A stretch of 64,000 nucleotides of DNA from Arion vulgaris. Lineage: Eukaryota; Mollusca; Gastropoda; Stylommatophora; Arionidae. Numbering within the stretch: position 1 is the stretch's first letter; each line of letters begins with the position of its first letter. The notes below the pieces were generated by a model, which had not been told where the DNA came from, ran no database searches, and worked only from the letters and a program-made list of their open reading frames with translations. The stretch covers positions 930,001 to 994,000 of the forward strand of contig CM036760.1 of assembly GCA_020796225.1 (NCBI GenBank), in the 5' to 3' direction. This document shows positions 12,534-24,961 of the stretch, piece by piece. Made by a program: the position numbers and the translations under genes.

Positions 12534-12945
12534 TTAGCCTGTTACGCCCTTGGCGTTTAGGGCAGCAACAAACGTACACCATTCTTCCCTGTTCATGGCC
12601 TTCCTCTGTATTGTGTTCCAGCTATGATTCATTTTCTTCAGTTCTTGCTCTATCGTTCTCCTCCAGGTCGTCTTGGGTCTTCCACGCTTTCGCCTACCCT
12701 CTGGAGTCCATCTCAGTGCAGTTTTCGTGTCGGAGCCAGTCTCAATGCGCATCACATGTCCAATCCATCCCCAGCGTCGTCTTCGGATAATAGTGCCCAT
12801 ATTCTCTTGTTGGCATCGTGCAAGCAATTCTTGGTTCGAGATAGTAGTCGGCCAGTACACGCCGTAAGATTGTTCGCAGACAAGTTGTATGAAAGGCGGA
12901 GAGTCTGGACATATCCTGTTCTGTCATACGAGACATTCTTCACGC
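12534..12945 (-). mobile_element. LINE C-terminal fragment, minus strand
   Basis: The minus strand encodes TPEGRRKRGRPKTTWRRTIE and NREEWCTFVAALNA, the typical basic C-terminus of RTE/Jockey-like LINEs. Upstream is LRRVLADYYLEPRI-like sequence after a frameshift. It is inserted into the 20-bp satellite. Confidence 0.85.
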
Positions 12946-12946
12946 A

Positions 12947-13200
12947 TTGAGAGAGTCTTTCCGAACAGAGTTTCAGGGCTGTGAATCCCACTCGCTGACC
13001 CGATTGAAAGAGATGGCTGTCAATATTGGTGCAGCCCGAAAAGAACGACATACTAAATATGCAAAGAGATTGATTAATCAACATCGAACTGGCGTGTTAA
13101 GTCGCTGGACGCTGCTGGATTTGCTGAGGCGGAGATCGGAGCACCATGGACATGTCCGGAGTGCTATGATGATAGTCCTCATATAACTGATAACGGATAA
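12947..13200 (+). mobile_element. LINE 3' tail, relative of the 24.2-kb copy
   Basis: Encodes SLTRLKEMAVNIGAARKERH and LSRWTLLDLLRRRSEHHG, a diverged version of the 24.2-kb LINE end, followed by ATAACTGATAACGGATAACTG. It abuts the minus-strand fragment in the same satellite. Confidence 0.75.
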
Positions 13201-13274
13201 CTGTTCTGTCATTCTCCAGCATTTCGATCCGTACAGTAATGTTGACAGCACACAGCTGTTATAGATACTAGTCT

Positions 13275-16200
13275 TGGTGTATTAAGTAAGAATTGAAGGT
13301 ATTAAGTAAGAATTGAAGGTATTAAGTAAGGAGTGAAGGTGTTAAGTAAGAATTGAAGGTATTAAGTAAGGAGTGAAGGTGTTAAGTAAGAATTGAAGGT
13401 ATTAAGTAAGGAGTGAAGGTATTAAGTAAGAATTGAAGGTATTAAGTAAGGAGTGAAGGTATTAAGTAAGGAGTGAAGGTATTAAGTAAGGAGTGAAGGT
13501 ATTAAGTAAGGAGTGAAGGTATTAAGTAAGGAGTGAAGGTATTAAGTAAGAAGTGAAGGTATTAAGTAAGGAGTGAAGGTATTAAGTAAGGAGTGAAGGT
13601 ATTAAGTAAGAATTGAAGGTATTAAGTAAGGAGTGAAGGTATTAAGTAAGGAGTGAAGGTATTAAGTAAGGAGCGAAGGTATTAAGTAAGGAGGAAGGTA
13701 TTAAGTAAGGAGTGAAGGTATTAAGTAAGGAGTGAAGGTATTAAGTAAGAATTGAAGGTATTAAGTAAGGAGTGACGGTATTAAGTAAGGAGTGAAGGTA
13801 TTAAGTAAGAATTTAAGGTATTAAGTAAGGAGTGAAGGTATTAAGTAAGGAGTGAAGGTATTAAGTAAGGAGTGAAGGTATTAAGTAAGGAGTGAAGGTA
13901 TTAAGTAAGGAGTGAAGGTATTAAGTAAGAATTGAAGGTATTAAGTAAGGAATGAAGGTATTAAGTAAGAATTGAAGGTATTAAGTAAGAATTGAAAGTA
14001 TTAAGTAAGAATTGAAGGTATTAAGTAAGAAGTGAAGGTATTAAGTAAGAATTGAAGGTATTAAGTAGAGGAGTGTGGAAGAGTATTAAGTAAGATGAAG
14101 GTATTAAGTAAGGAGTGAAGGTATTAAGTAAGAATTGAAGGTATTAAGTTAAAGAGAGTGAAGGTATTAAGTAAGGAAGGTAAGAGTATATTAAGTAAGA
14201 ATTGAAGGTATTAAGTAAGGAGTGAAGGTATTAAGTAAAGAGTGAAGGTATTAAGTAAGGAGTGAAGGTATTAAGTAAGAATTTAAGGTATTAAGTAAGG
14301 AGTGAAGGTATTAAGTAAGGAGTGAAGGTATTAAGTAAGAATTTAAGGTATTAATAAGGAGTTGAAGGTATTAAGTAAGGAGTGAAGGTATTAAGTAAGA
14401 ATTTAAGGTATTAAGTAAGGAGGAAGGTATTAAGTAAGGAGTGAAGGTATTAAGTAAGAATTGAAGGTATTAAATAAGGAGTGAAGGTATTAAGTAAGAA
14501 TTGAAGGTATTAAGTAATGAGTGAAGGTATTAAGTAAGGAGTGAAGGTATTAAGTAAGAATTGAAGGTATTAAGTAAGGAGTGAAGGTATTAAGTAAGAA
14601 ATGAAGGTATTAAGTAAGGATGAAGAGTATTAAGTAAGAAGTGAAGGTATTAAGTAAGAATTAAGGTATTAAGTAAGGAGATTGAAGGGTATTAAGTAAG
14701 GAGTGAAGGTATTAAGTAAGAGTGAAGGTATTAAGTAAGGATGAAGGTATTAAGTAAGGAGTGAAGGTATTAAGTAAGAATTGAAGGTATTAAGTAAGGA
14801 TGAAGGTATTAAGTAAGAATTGAAGGTATTAAGTAAGTAAGAATAGTAGAAAGTATTAAGTAAGAATTGAAGGTATTGAATAAGAAGTGAAGGTATTAAG
14901 TAAGAATTGAAGGTATTAAGTAAGGAGTGAAGGTATTAAGTAAGAGTGAAGGTATTAAGTAAGGAGTGAAGGTATTAAGTAAGGAGTGAAGGTATTAAGT
15001 AAGAATTGAAGGTATTAAGTAAGGATGAAGGTATTAAGTAAGAATTGAAGGTATTAAGTAAGGAGTGAAGATATTAAGTAAGAATTGAAGGTATTAAGTA
15101 AGAATTGAAGGTATTAAGTAAGAAGTGAAGGTATTAAGTAAGAATTGAAGGTATTAAGTAAGAAGTGAAGGTATTAAAGTAAGAATTGAAGGTATTAAGT
15201 AAGGAGTGAAGGTATTAAGTAAGGAGTGAAGGTATTAAGTAAGGAGTGAAGGTATTAAGTTAGGAATGAAGGTATTAAGTAAGAATTGAAGGTATTAAGT
15301 AAGAAGTGAAGGTATTAAGTAAGAATTGAAGGTATTAAGTAAGAATTGAAGGTATTAAGTAAGAAGTGAAGGTATTAAGTAAGAATTGAAGGTATTAAGT
15401 AAGGAGTGAAGGTATTAAGTAAGAATTGAAGGTATTAAGTAAGGAGGAAGGTATTAAGTAAGAATTGAAGGTATTAAGTAAGAATTGAAGGTATTAAGTA
15501 AGAATTGAAGGTATTAAGTAAGGAGTGAAGGTATTAAGTAAGAATTGAAGGTATTAAGTAAGAATTGAAGGTATATTAAGTAAGAAATTGAAGGTATTAA
15601 GTAAGGAGTGAAGGTATTAAGTAAGGAGTGAAGGTATTAAGTAAGATGGAAGGTATTAAGTAAGGATGAAGGTATTAAGTAAGAATTGAAGGTATTAAGT
15701 AAGGAGTGAAGGTATTAAGTAAGAATTGAAGGTATTAAGTAAGAATTGAAGGTATTAAGTAAGGAGTGAAGGTATTAAGTAAGAATTGAAGGTATTAAGT
15801 AAGAAGTGAAGGTATTAAGTAAGAATTGAAGGTATTAAGTAAGGAGTGAAGGTATTAAGAAAGAATTGAAGGTATTAAGTAAGGAGTGAAGGTATTAAGT
15901 AAGGAGGAAGGTATTAAGTAAGAAGTGAAGGTATTAAGTAAGAATTGAAGGTATTAAGTAAGAATTGAAGGTATTAAGTAAGGAGTGAAGGTATTAAGTA
16001 AGAATTGAAGGTATTAAGTAAGAATTGAAGGTATTAAGTAAGGATGAAGGTATTAAGTAAGAGGTTATAAGGTATTAAGTAAGGAGTGAAGGTATTAAGT
16101 AAGGAGTGAAGGTATTAAGTAAGATGAAGGTATTAAGTAAGAAGTGAAGGTATTAAGTAAGAAGTGAAGGTATTAAGTAAGAATTGAAGGTATTAAGTAA

Positions 16201-17600
16201 GGATGAAGGTATTAAGTAAGAATTGAAGGTATTAAGTAAGGAGTGAAGGTATTAAGTAAGGAGTGAAGGTATTAAGTAAGGAGTGAAGGTATTAAGTAAG
16301 GAGTGAAGGTATTAAGTAAGGAGTGAAGGTATTAAGTAAGAATTGAAGGTATTAAGTAAGGAATGAAGGTATTAAGTAAGAATTGAAGGTATTAAGTAAG
16401 AATTGAAGGTATTAAGTAAGAATTGAAGGTATTAAGTAAGAAGTGAAGGTATTAAGTAAGAATTGAAGGTATTAAGTAAGAAGTGAAGGTATTAAGTAAG
16501 AATTGAAGGTATTAAGTAAGGAGTGAAGGTATTAAGTAAGGAGTGAAGGTATTAAGTAAGAATTGAAGGTATTAAGTAAGGAGTGAAGGTATTAAGTAAG
16601 AATTGAAGGTATTAAGTAAGGAGTGAAGATATTAAGTAAGAATTGAAGGTATTAAGTAAGAAGTGAAGGTATTAAGTAAGAAGTGAAGGTATTAAGTAAG
16701 AATTGAAGGTATTAAGTAAGAATTGAAGGTATTAATAAGGAGGAAGGTATTAAGTAAGGAGTGAAGGTATTAAGTAAGGAGTGAAGGTATTAAGTAAGGA
16801 TGAAGGTATTAAGTAGGATGAAGGTATTAAGTAAGATGAGTGAAGGTATTAAGTAAGGAGTGAAGGTATTAAGTAAGAATTGAAGGTATTAAGTAAGAAT
16901 GAAGGTATTAAAAATGAAGTTAAGAGAATATTAAGTAAGAATTGAAGGTATTAAGTAAGGAGGAAGGTATTAAGTAAGAATTGAAGGTATTAAGTAAGGA
17001 GGAAGGTATTAGTAAGAATGAAGGTATTAAGTAAGGAGTGAAGGTATTAAGTAAGAATTGAAGGTATTAAGTAAGGAGGAAGGTATTAAGTAAGAATTGA
17101 AGGTATTAAGTAAGGAGGAAGGTATTAAGTAAGAATTGAAGGTATTAAGTAAGAATTGAAGGTATTAAGTAAGGAGTGAAGGTATTAAGTAAGAATTGAA
17201 GGTATTAAGTAGGAGTGAAGGTATTAAGTAAGATGAAGGTATTAAGAAGAGGAGGTATTAAGTAAGAATGAAGGTATTAAGTAAGGAGTGAAGGTATTAA
17301 GTAAGAATTGAAGGTATTAAGTAAGATGAAGGTATAAGTAAGAATTGAGGTATTAAGTAGATGAAGGTATTAAGTAAGAATTGAAGGTATTAAGTAAGGA
17401 GGAAGGTATAGTAGAGAAGTATTAAGTAGGATGAAGGTATTAAGTAGATGAAGGTATTAAGAATTAAGGATTGTGAAAGGATTAGTAAGAATTGAAGGTA
17501 TTAAGTAAGAATGAAGGTATTAAGTAGATGAAGGTATTAGCTAAGATGAAGGTATTAAGTAAGAGTGAAGGTATTAAGTAAGGAGTGAAGGATTGAGAGG
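13275..17600. repeat. 20-bp satellite GTGAAGGTATTAAGTAAGGA, about 215 copies
   Basis: Two main variants alternate (AGGAGTG and AGAATTG). From about 14070, and strongly after 16730, units lose or gain one to a few bases, and the array fades into non-repetitive sequence near 17600. The constant TATTAAGTAAG core has stops in several frames, so there is no long ORF. Confidence 0.97.
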
Positions 17601-18490
17601 AAGTTAAGAAGAGAAGGTAAGTAGTCTGACGGAAACGTAGATGAAGCGAAACTGTACCAGTGATTAAGGCAAGAATTAGGTTAAAGAATGAATGTTACTG
17701 CATGAAGGTATAAGAAGTTGGTGAAATCAGGATGCAATGTTAAGTAGAGTAACTGGTTAGAGGAGCTGAAGGATAGCAAAGGCTATAACAGACGTAAACT
17801 GTAAGAATCGAAACGAGTGATCAGAGCCGAAGGGTAATGTGAGAAACCATGTAAGTCAGAATCGTTTCCACATGAATGATTTATGGGAATTCTGGTAATC
17901 AATGCACTGTTACTGCCAAGAGAGGAAAGAACTGTGTTCGAACATAGTTAACAGTAAATATCTGTGCTTCAGATGTGACAATACAGCCAAAGGCTAACAA
18001 ATCAGATTTACAGAATGAAACATGGTGGATGGTCTCTGATGCGAGAGATTAGGTCACTCGTCTCGAATGCAATGTACAGATTTGACAACATCCGGTAGCC
18101 ATGGATATTTTCCAGAATCCATTAGGGACTCATCTGTAGGTAGATCGAGTCCTAGTCCTATCGTAGACGGACGATAAAACGTAGGTCTATTGTTCAATTT
18201 GAGCATGTAAAAGAATCATTGGCAGCTCGAAAATCGATAAGAGCAGGCTGGAAGGTCGCTGCCCAGGCAAAATTAATTAAAAAAGATTTAAAATTAAGAA
18301 ACAATTCCTACAAAAATATCTACAACCTTTTCCAAAATTGCATTGGGACCCTCGTTGGTGCAACGGAGTTCTTGCAGTGCAGCTAAGATCTTCCTGTATA
18401 AGAAAGAGTTCGGAGCACACATGGTTACACACCGAAGTGCAATGATGATGGTCCTATCAATCAACAACCATCAACATTTGCAAACTTCAC
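17601..18490. other. Satellite edge and unassigned sequence
   Basis: The first 250 bp still hold scattered GAAGGT and TAAG pieces of the decayed satellite. 18390-18480 resembles the extreme end of the LINE at 12947 (TCGGAGCACACATGG, GATGATGGTCCT). Otherwise nothing was recognised. Confidence 0.55.
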
Positions 18491-18844
18491 CAAAGTGAGA
18501 CTAAAATGTCGACAACATGAACACTTCTTGTCCTTGTTGTTATTGTCGTTCGCATTGCACGTTACGGAAAGTGCTATATTAATGATATACAAATGTGGAC
18601 AAAGATCAAGTAGCAGGAGCTATCTGGCAGGTTTTGTTTTAATTCATGTACAATTAAGAAGATGTAACAATTCGTGTTTTTTGGATGTTATAAATCATTT
18701 TGTGGAAGACAAAAGTGGCACACACGATGTCAACAAATATCACTTGGTGACTGTTCAAGAAAAAAGAAAATTTGGGACTTCAATATAGAAACTGAATTGT
18801 CTTTTATTTCTAGCCGCGTAATTTATATAGCATATTATACATCG

Positions 18845-18950
18845 TCACCAGTTATCAATCACCAGTTATCAATCACCAGTTAGCAATCACCAGTTATCAA
18901 TCACCAGTTATAAATCACCAGTTATCAATCACCAGTTATCAATCACCCTG
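18845..18950. repeat. 13-bp tandem repeat, about 8 copies
   Basis: Units of ATCACCAGTTATCA with one or two substitutions. Confidence 0.9.
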
Positions 18951-19184
18951 GGATGTTTCTGTGATATACCAAGATATTGAACTATGTATTAAACAATGTG
19001 TTTTTTGTGCAATTTGAACACGGTCAAATATAACAATAATGCTCAGCAGTCACGGTTGTTCTAAGTTGTACGGGGAATAAATCATGCTGTAGGTAAATGG
19101 TTGAATGTTATTTTGTTCTGCATTCAATTTATGTGCTTTGTGATAGCTGTCATTCGTGATGATTACCTGAACCACCACCAGAAA

Positions 19185-19460
19185 GTTAATAATGAAATCT
19201 GTCACCGACACTTTTAACTGAATGTCAACTGTTGTAGAAGACATAACAGAAAGTTAATAATGAAATCTATATCACCGACACTTTTAACTGAATGTCAACT
19301 GTTGTAGAAGACATAACAGAAAGTTAATAATGAAATCTATGTCACCGACACTGTTAACTGAATGTTAAATGTTGTAGAAGACATAACAGAAAGTTAATAA
19401 TGAAATCTATGTCACCGACACTTTTAACTGAATGTCAAATGTTGTAGAAGACATAATACT
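19185..19460. repeat. 70-bp tandem repeat, about 4 copies
   Basis: The unit contains AGAAAGTTAATAATGAAATC and ACTGAATGTCAACTGTTGTA. Copies are over 90 percent alike by eye. Confidence 0.92.
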
Positions 19461-19736
19461 AAGAGTCAATACTAGAGTAGAATACATGACAATGAGAATT
19501 GTGTTTGTGATGTCTTTAAAGAAAGCACAAGGACAAGCATTCATTGGTCGCATACATTCTCTTGGAAAGCCATGAGTTTCACATGGTTATCTGTATGTTG
19601 CTTGGTCTACTTAAGAAATGCTTAAACATTTATATATGGTTGCATCATATGGAAAAATAAAAGTATTGTGTCTCCCAAATCTCTCAATAAATAAATTGGT
19701 CATGTTGTCAGTTTACATCTATGTCATTATTGGACA

Positions 19737-19805
19737 AAAATCGAATATGTCACATCCTGGCACAATCGAATATGTCACATCCTGGCACAATCGAATATGT
19801 CACAT
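19737..19805. repeat. 25-bp tandem repeat, about 2.7 copies
   Basis: AATCGAATATGTCACATCCT plus GGCAC repeats. Confidence 0.85.
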
Positions 19806-19909
19806 TCAACTATGGAAAACAAAACATTTGATTAAGGTATCAAATAATAAATATGTCACAAAAACAACATTGGAATACTATATAACATCAATCGATTGGA
19901 TAGCCTGAG

Positions 19910-21190
19910 TAGGCGATCATGTCTCTCCACAACTCCCTCTCCTTGGTGCATGTAATCAGTTCTGACGTCGATCTTCTGCCGAACCACGATGTCAGACCAT
20001 CCAACAACTTCACCCTCTGTCTTCCACGATCACTCCTTCCCTGAATTTACCTGTTGTCACCAAATGTTCAAAACCTTCTCTTCGCATTATATGCCCGAAG
20101 AACCTTGATTGTCTGGTTCTTATTCTTTTGATAAGGTGGATTATTTGTTTTCGTAATGTCGTTGGTTCACGCATAGTGTCTTCTTCTTTTTCATTTGCTT
20201 TTGCTTGAGCTATTCTACTTCTAATCTCTGTTTTACACCTGCCTTCTGATGTCAGGAGTGTTCCCAGGTACTTGAATTGATGGACTTGTTTCAGTGTTGT
20301 GTTATTTATGTTGATATTACATATTGGTGTTTCCTGTTTCTTGGAGACATCCATGACCTTTGTTTTCTTTATATTCATGCTTAATCCTTTCTTTTCACTT
20401 TCTCTCACTAATATATCTATCAAGTCTTGTAAATCTTGTTTCACTTTCTCTCACTAATATATCTATCAAGTCTTGTAAATCTTGTTTCACTTTCTCTCAC
20501 TAGTATGTCTATCAAGTCTTGTAGATCTTGTTTCACTTTCTCTCACTAATATATCTATCAAGTCTTGTAGATCTTGTTTCACTTTCTCTCACTAATATAT
20601 CTATCAAGTCTTGTAAATCTTGTTTCACTTTCTCTCACTAATATGTCTATCAAGTCTTGTAAATCTTGTTCATTTGTTGTTATGAGAATTGTGTCATCAG
20701 TGTATCTTAGAATGTTCATGGTTTGTCAGGCAGCTGTTATTCATGCCTTTTTTCTATGTGTCGCATGACGTTTTCACTGTATAGGTTGAGCAGGTCTGGT
20801 GAGAGTACGCATCCTTGTGTTACTCCAAAATTGTATCTCCTGATAGATTCCACTCTGATTCTCTGGTCTTATGGCTGCGCTTTGTTGTCAGTACATATTC
20901 TTGATCAGTCTCAGATCTTTCCCATCAATATTTATACTTTCTAACATTCTAATTATTTCTCCATTTTTTACTTTATCAAAAGCTTTTGAGTAGTCTATGA
21001 AACACAGGTATAAGTTCAACTTCATTTCTATTGATCTTTCCATTATTGTTCTTATTGTATATATTGCGTTGTTTATCCCCCTGCGTTCAACAAAGCCACA
21101 TTGTTCTTCTTTAACTTCTGGTCTTATTTTGTTTCTTACCCTTCTCATGATAATGCTGAAAAGTAATTTTGTTACGTGACTCATAAGGCT
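19910..21190 (-). mobile_element. LINE RT and C-terminal fragment (RTE-like), minus strand
   Basis: The minus strand encodes an RT segment (EVKEEQCGFVERRGINNAIY, CFIDYSKAFDKV) at 20888-21184. After a gap come NIKKTKVMDVSK, HQFKYLGTLLTSEGRCKTEI, RQSRFFGHIMRREGFE and a basic C-terminus at 19910-20444. These motifs belong to a common invertebrate LINE group without RNase H. The RT core between the parts is broken and carries an in-gene tandem repeat. Confidence 0.9.
20392..20680. repeat. 46-bp tandem repeat inside the LINE RT, about 6 copies
   Basis: The unit CACTTTCTCTCACTAATATA plus TCTATCAAGTCTTGTAAATC corresponds to the LINE codons for DLQDLIDILVRESE. Since 46 is not a multiple of three, the expansion also shifts the frame. 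Confidence 0.92.
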
Positions 21191-21380
21191 GATTGTGCGA
21201 TGTTCTTCGCATTCTATAGCACCTACCTTCTATTTAACATACCTGAATGAAACAGGTTATTTCATCTATATTGTAACAAAAGTGTATCAGAACTCAAATA
21301 TAATGGAAATGTCATTAGAAACACCAATATTAATGGTAGTAAAGTTTAAACAAAAGAAACCATCAAACAGTGAAACCAAC

Positions 21381-21522
21381 CGTTAGAATGTGTTCTTTGA
21401 TGAGATCATGCCACGAGCCTCCGCCAAGGACCTTTACAACATCATTAATCAATGAGAAGAGCACCTCGTTGTAAACAAACTTATCTCTGAAGCCGGCAAC
21501 TCGAGGAGTGTAACGAAGGTTT
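21381..21522 (-). CDS. Beta-lactamase-fold gene, exon 4
   Basis: The minus-strand exon reads NLRYTPRVAGFRDKFVYNEV, then LFSLINDVVKVLGGGSWHDL and IKEHILT. This matches the beta-lactamase/PBP pattern around the YxN motif (FRxxFxYSNxGYxLLxxVIExxTGxSWxxL). The expected Asn of YxN is Glu here (YNE). The acceptor TTTAG and the donor ACG/GTTGGT bound it. Its first base completes a codon left by the exon at 28231-28401, and it ends in phase 0. The 142-bp length fits the phases exactly. Confidence 0.8.
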
Positions 21523-21536
21523 CTAAACAGGAGAAT

Positions 21537-22305
21537 ATGCAATATGTGAGTTATATTCTACATGAAGTTTAATTCTCTATGTCAGTGAACTATACATTCT
21601 CTATGTCAGTGAACTATGCAATATGTGAGTTATATTCTACATGAAGTTTAATTCTCTATGTCAGTGAACTATACATTCTCTATGTCAGTGAACTATGCAA
21701 TATGTGAGTTATATTCTACATGAAGTTTAATTATCTATGTCGGTGAACTATGCAATATGTGAGTTATATTCTACATGAAGTTTAATTCTCTATGTCAGTG
21801 AACTATGCAATATGTGAGTTATATTCTACATGAAGTTTAATTCTCTATGTCAGTGAACTATACAATATGTGAGTTATATTCTACATGAAGCTTAATTCTC
21901 TATGTCAGTGAACTATACAATATGTGAGTTATATTCTACATGAAGTTTAATTCTCTATATCAGTGAACTATACAATATGTGAGTTATATTCTACATGAAG
22001 TTTAATTCTCTATATCAGTGAACTATACAATATGTGAGTTATATTCTACATGAAGTTTAATTCTCTATGTCAGTGAACTATACAATATGTGAGTTATATT
22101 CTACATGAAGCTTAATTCTCTATGTCAGTGAACTATACAATATGTGAGTTATATTCTACATGAAGTTTAATTCTCTATGTCAGTGAACTATACAATATGT
22201 GAGTTATATTCTACATGAAGTTTAATTCTCTATGTCGGTGTACTATACAATATGTGAGTTATATTCTACATGAAGTTTAATTCTCTATGTCGGTTTACTA
22301 TGAAA
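21537..22305. repeat. 55-bp tandem repeat, about 13 copies
   Basis: The unit contains CAATATGTGAGTTATATTCT and TCTCTATGTCAGTGAACTAT. The first two units carry an extra partial duplication of the CTCTATGTCAGTGAACTA part. It starts 15 bp upstream of the exon at 21381-21522, very close to the splice acceptor. Confidence 0.95.
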
Positions 22306-24130
22306 TCAGCAACAACTATGTTAACAAATGCTAGTTTAGAAAACTAAGAGTTGTCAACTTGAAACTCATTTATTATTAAACTTACTCTTGCTATTTCTTT
22401 CTTAGCACACATTTTGTGAACACTAATGCACTTATTCCATCGCTTTATCAGTTCCCAAATAGCTGCCCCTTACACGTCGTGTGCTATTGGAAGCAAGGCT
22501 TTGATCAAAACTCAACCCCAAGTATTTTGGGCCTTTCAGGTCCCAATTTCAGGTCCCGAGATCGTTCTATCACCTTCCAGCACAAAGTTATTTTAATATT
22601 GAAGTATTGAGAATACGATTATTCAAAGAGAACGGGTGAAAGAGATTAAAGTAACCACTGCCTAGTTACAAAATTATCTTCCTCCATTTCCTGGTTTCGA
22701 CATTTACCTAAAAAATAGTTGTTATGGCAGCGTTGTGTTTTACCATGTCTTTCTGGTTACTTTGTTGCAGGTAGTGAGCAAACAGAACCTTACACTTGTT
22801 TTCATCCGTTCTCTACCAAGCAAAATCCACACTCTAGAAGTCAGGAACACGCCTATTAATTATTACATCACTGTCTGTGCAGTCGATGAAACAGATTCAA
22901 TGATTTTTCATTACTCACACGTTCATACAACTCTAAATACTTTTCATTTTTAATCATTCTTGTGAACATCCTGTTTTATTTTCCATGTCTTGTTTCAACT
23001 GCAGAATGGGACCAAGGTGAGCTGTTTCTCTTTTCTTTATATTTTGTCACATGCTCACACGAAAATACTGCTTGTCTAACCACGCCTTCCTCACCTTTTC
23101 ATCCCACCATTGTGTACCTTCCGCTTCTGTTATAATTTATGTCTTACAACGTCTTGCCCTGAGTTGTCGTACTTGAAAGACTGCGTTCTTTACCTGCGCT
23201 TTCTAAATCTTCATTTGCTCAGCAGTTTCCTTCAGATGTGGTAGTCACTGCCCCACAGTTTACTCACAGATCTTCATGTTGCACATAATAGTGGATGGAG
23301 ATGACACAAGTGCCAAGTTAATTACACTGCCCCACAGTTTACTCACAGATCTTCATGTTGCACATAGTAGTGGATGGAGATGACACAAGTGCCAAGTTAA
23401 TTACACTGTCCTAATCACCTAGTCGAATCTCAATTCTGGTACCACAGCCGCTATTGATACACATAAGGTCCATGCTTTCAATTGCTTGTTCGAGCTCCAC
23501 GTCATATTTAAATAAGAAAAAGTTTGTCAATGATCTGTCTTGTGCTTTGAAACAGAAAATAACAGCACAAATAATTTATAAATTCACTCAAATATTGTGA
23601 TTTCTGGGAGTCCATTTTTTGTATTACATGTTTATAAACGTTGACCAACACGAACGATTTCTCAGACTCGACGCTAATGGCCTGAAGTTGTAATTCGTTA
23701 CTGTCCCACGGAAACATGTATTTTTTATTGTCACGACAATGCTAGCAATGACAAAAATTGCTAGACTACATGTCCTCTGTTGTAAAAATATTTGAAAATA
23801 GACAGACGGTACAAACCATCGTCCAGTAGCATTATGTGAAGTGCTACGATGTCTGTCCTATACAAAATGGTCTGGAGAATGAGCCCACGCTGACTATCAC
23901 TCGTGCAGTTCGAGTATATAATGCGAATGTTACTGAAGCCCAACCGAACATATTTGAGCCGGTTTTTTCTTGCATTATCCAGCCTGCATTGAATGTTTTT
24001 TCCGTCTTCACCTAAGCCTACCTTCATTCTTAACGTTGCAATAGCAGTGATCTGCCATTTTGTAACTAAACAAACGAAAATAAGACATCATCAACCATAT
24101 ATAGCAAACACTAAAGGAAACTTCAGCACA
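22306..24130. other. Intron with one 79-bp duplication
   Basis: Mostly unique AT-rich sequence. A 79-bp segment starting CACTGCCCCACAGTTTACTC is present twice in tandem at about 23246-23405. No exon with convincing borders was found. Confidence 0.6.
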
Positions 24131-24213
24131 GATGAACGAACTTCGTAGCACCGGCTAAGATCATCTATGAATAAATCTTCCTTTGTCGGCGTGCTTTCAT
24201 TAATTCACGTCCC

Positions 24214-24700
24214 GTGCTTTCATTAATTAGCATTATTACTCACATTGACTCGATGAATATGCTTCAACTTATTGAATCTGGAAGTATGCGTGTGGAATGG
24301 GTGGACATCATTCGGAGATCACATCTCAAGAAAATGACTTGGCTGTACACACCTGGACATGCTGGAGTGCAGGGTAACGAGCGTGCAGACTTTCTTGCAA
24401 ACAATGCCCCGACTCAAACGGGCAGAAGTATGGACAGAGCCGATATCATCAATGCGGTACGCTCTCAATTATGTGACATGGGCACGTCTCAGACACTGGA
24501 GCGAGTTCGAGAATTAGGCGTTAAGTGTGGACATGTCAGACAGTGTCGTCTTCGTGGTAGAGAGAGAAGATATAGTAATCATCTTCTCATGGGTACGGTG
24601 AGCAAATGGACTTTGGGATGGCTGCTGAAACGGAGGACAGAGCACGAATGGAAATGTGCTATTACGTCGATCGCATAACATAACATAACCTCTGTTTAAA
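24214..24700 (+). mobile_element. LINE RNase H and 3' end, 5'-truncated
   Basis: Encodes MTWLYTPGHAGVQGNERADF, the RNase H His/Asp segment, then LANNAP, GRSMDRADIINAVRSQLCDM and WTLGWLLKRRTEHEWKC, and ends at ATAACATAACATAAC. Two more 3' ends of this family or relatives lie at 8880 and 12947. A stub of another LINE (CACTTTCTCTCACTAAAATG) follows at 24720. Confidence 0.9.
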
Positions 24701-24810
24701 TTCCTGCTTAATCGTTTCTTTTCACTTTCTCTCACTAAAATGTGTATCGCATAACAAAACATAACCTCTGTAAATGTGTATATTAGGTCTTGTGGATCTT
24801 GTCCTTTTTA

Positions 24811-24915
24811 GTGACTAATCATGTGTTATCTGTGACTAATCATGTGTTATCTGTGACTAATCATGTGTTATCTGTGACTAATCATGTGTTATCTGTGACT
24901 AATCATGTGTTATCC
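24811..24915. repeat. 21-bp tandem repeat, 5 copies
   Basis: GTGACTAATCATGTGTTATC plus T, nearly perfect. Confidence 0.93.
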
Positions 24916-24961
24916 GATCTCTTTATTGCGCAGGATGATCTCAGAGACAGCGCACGAACTC

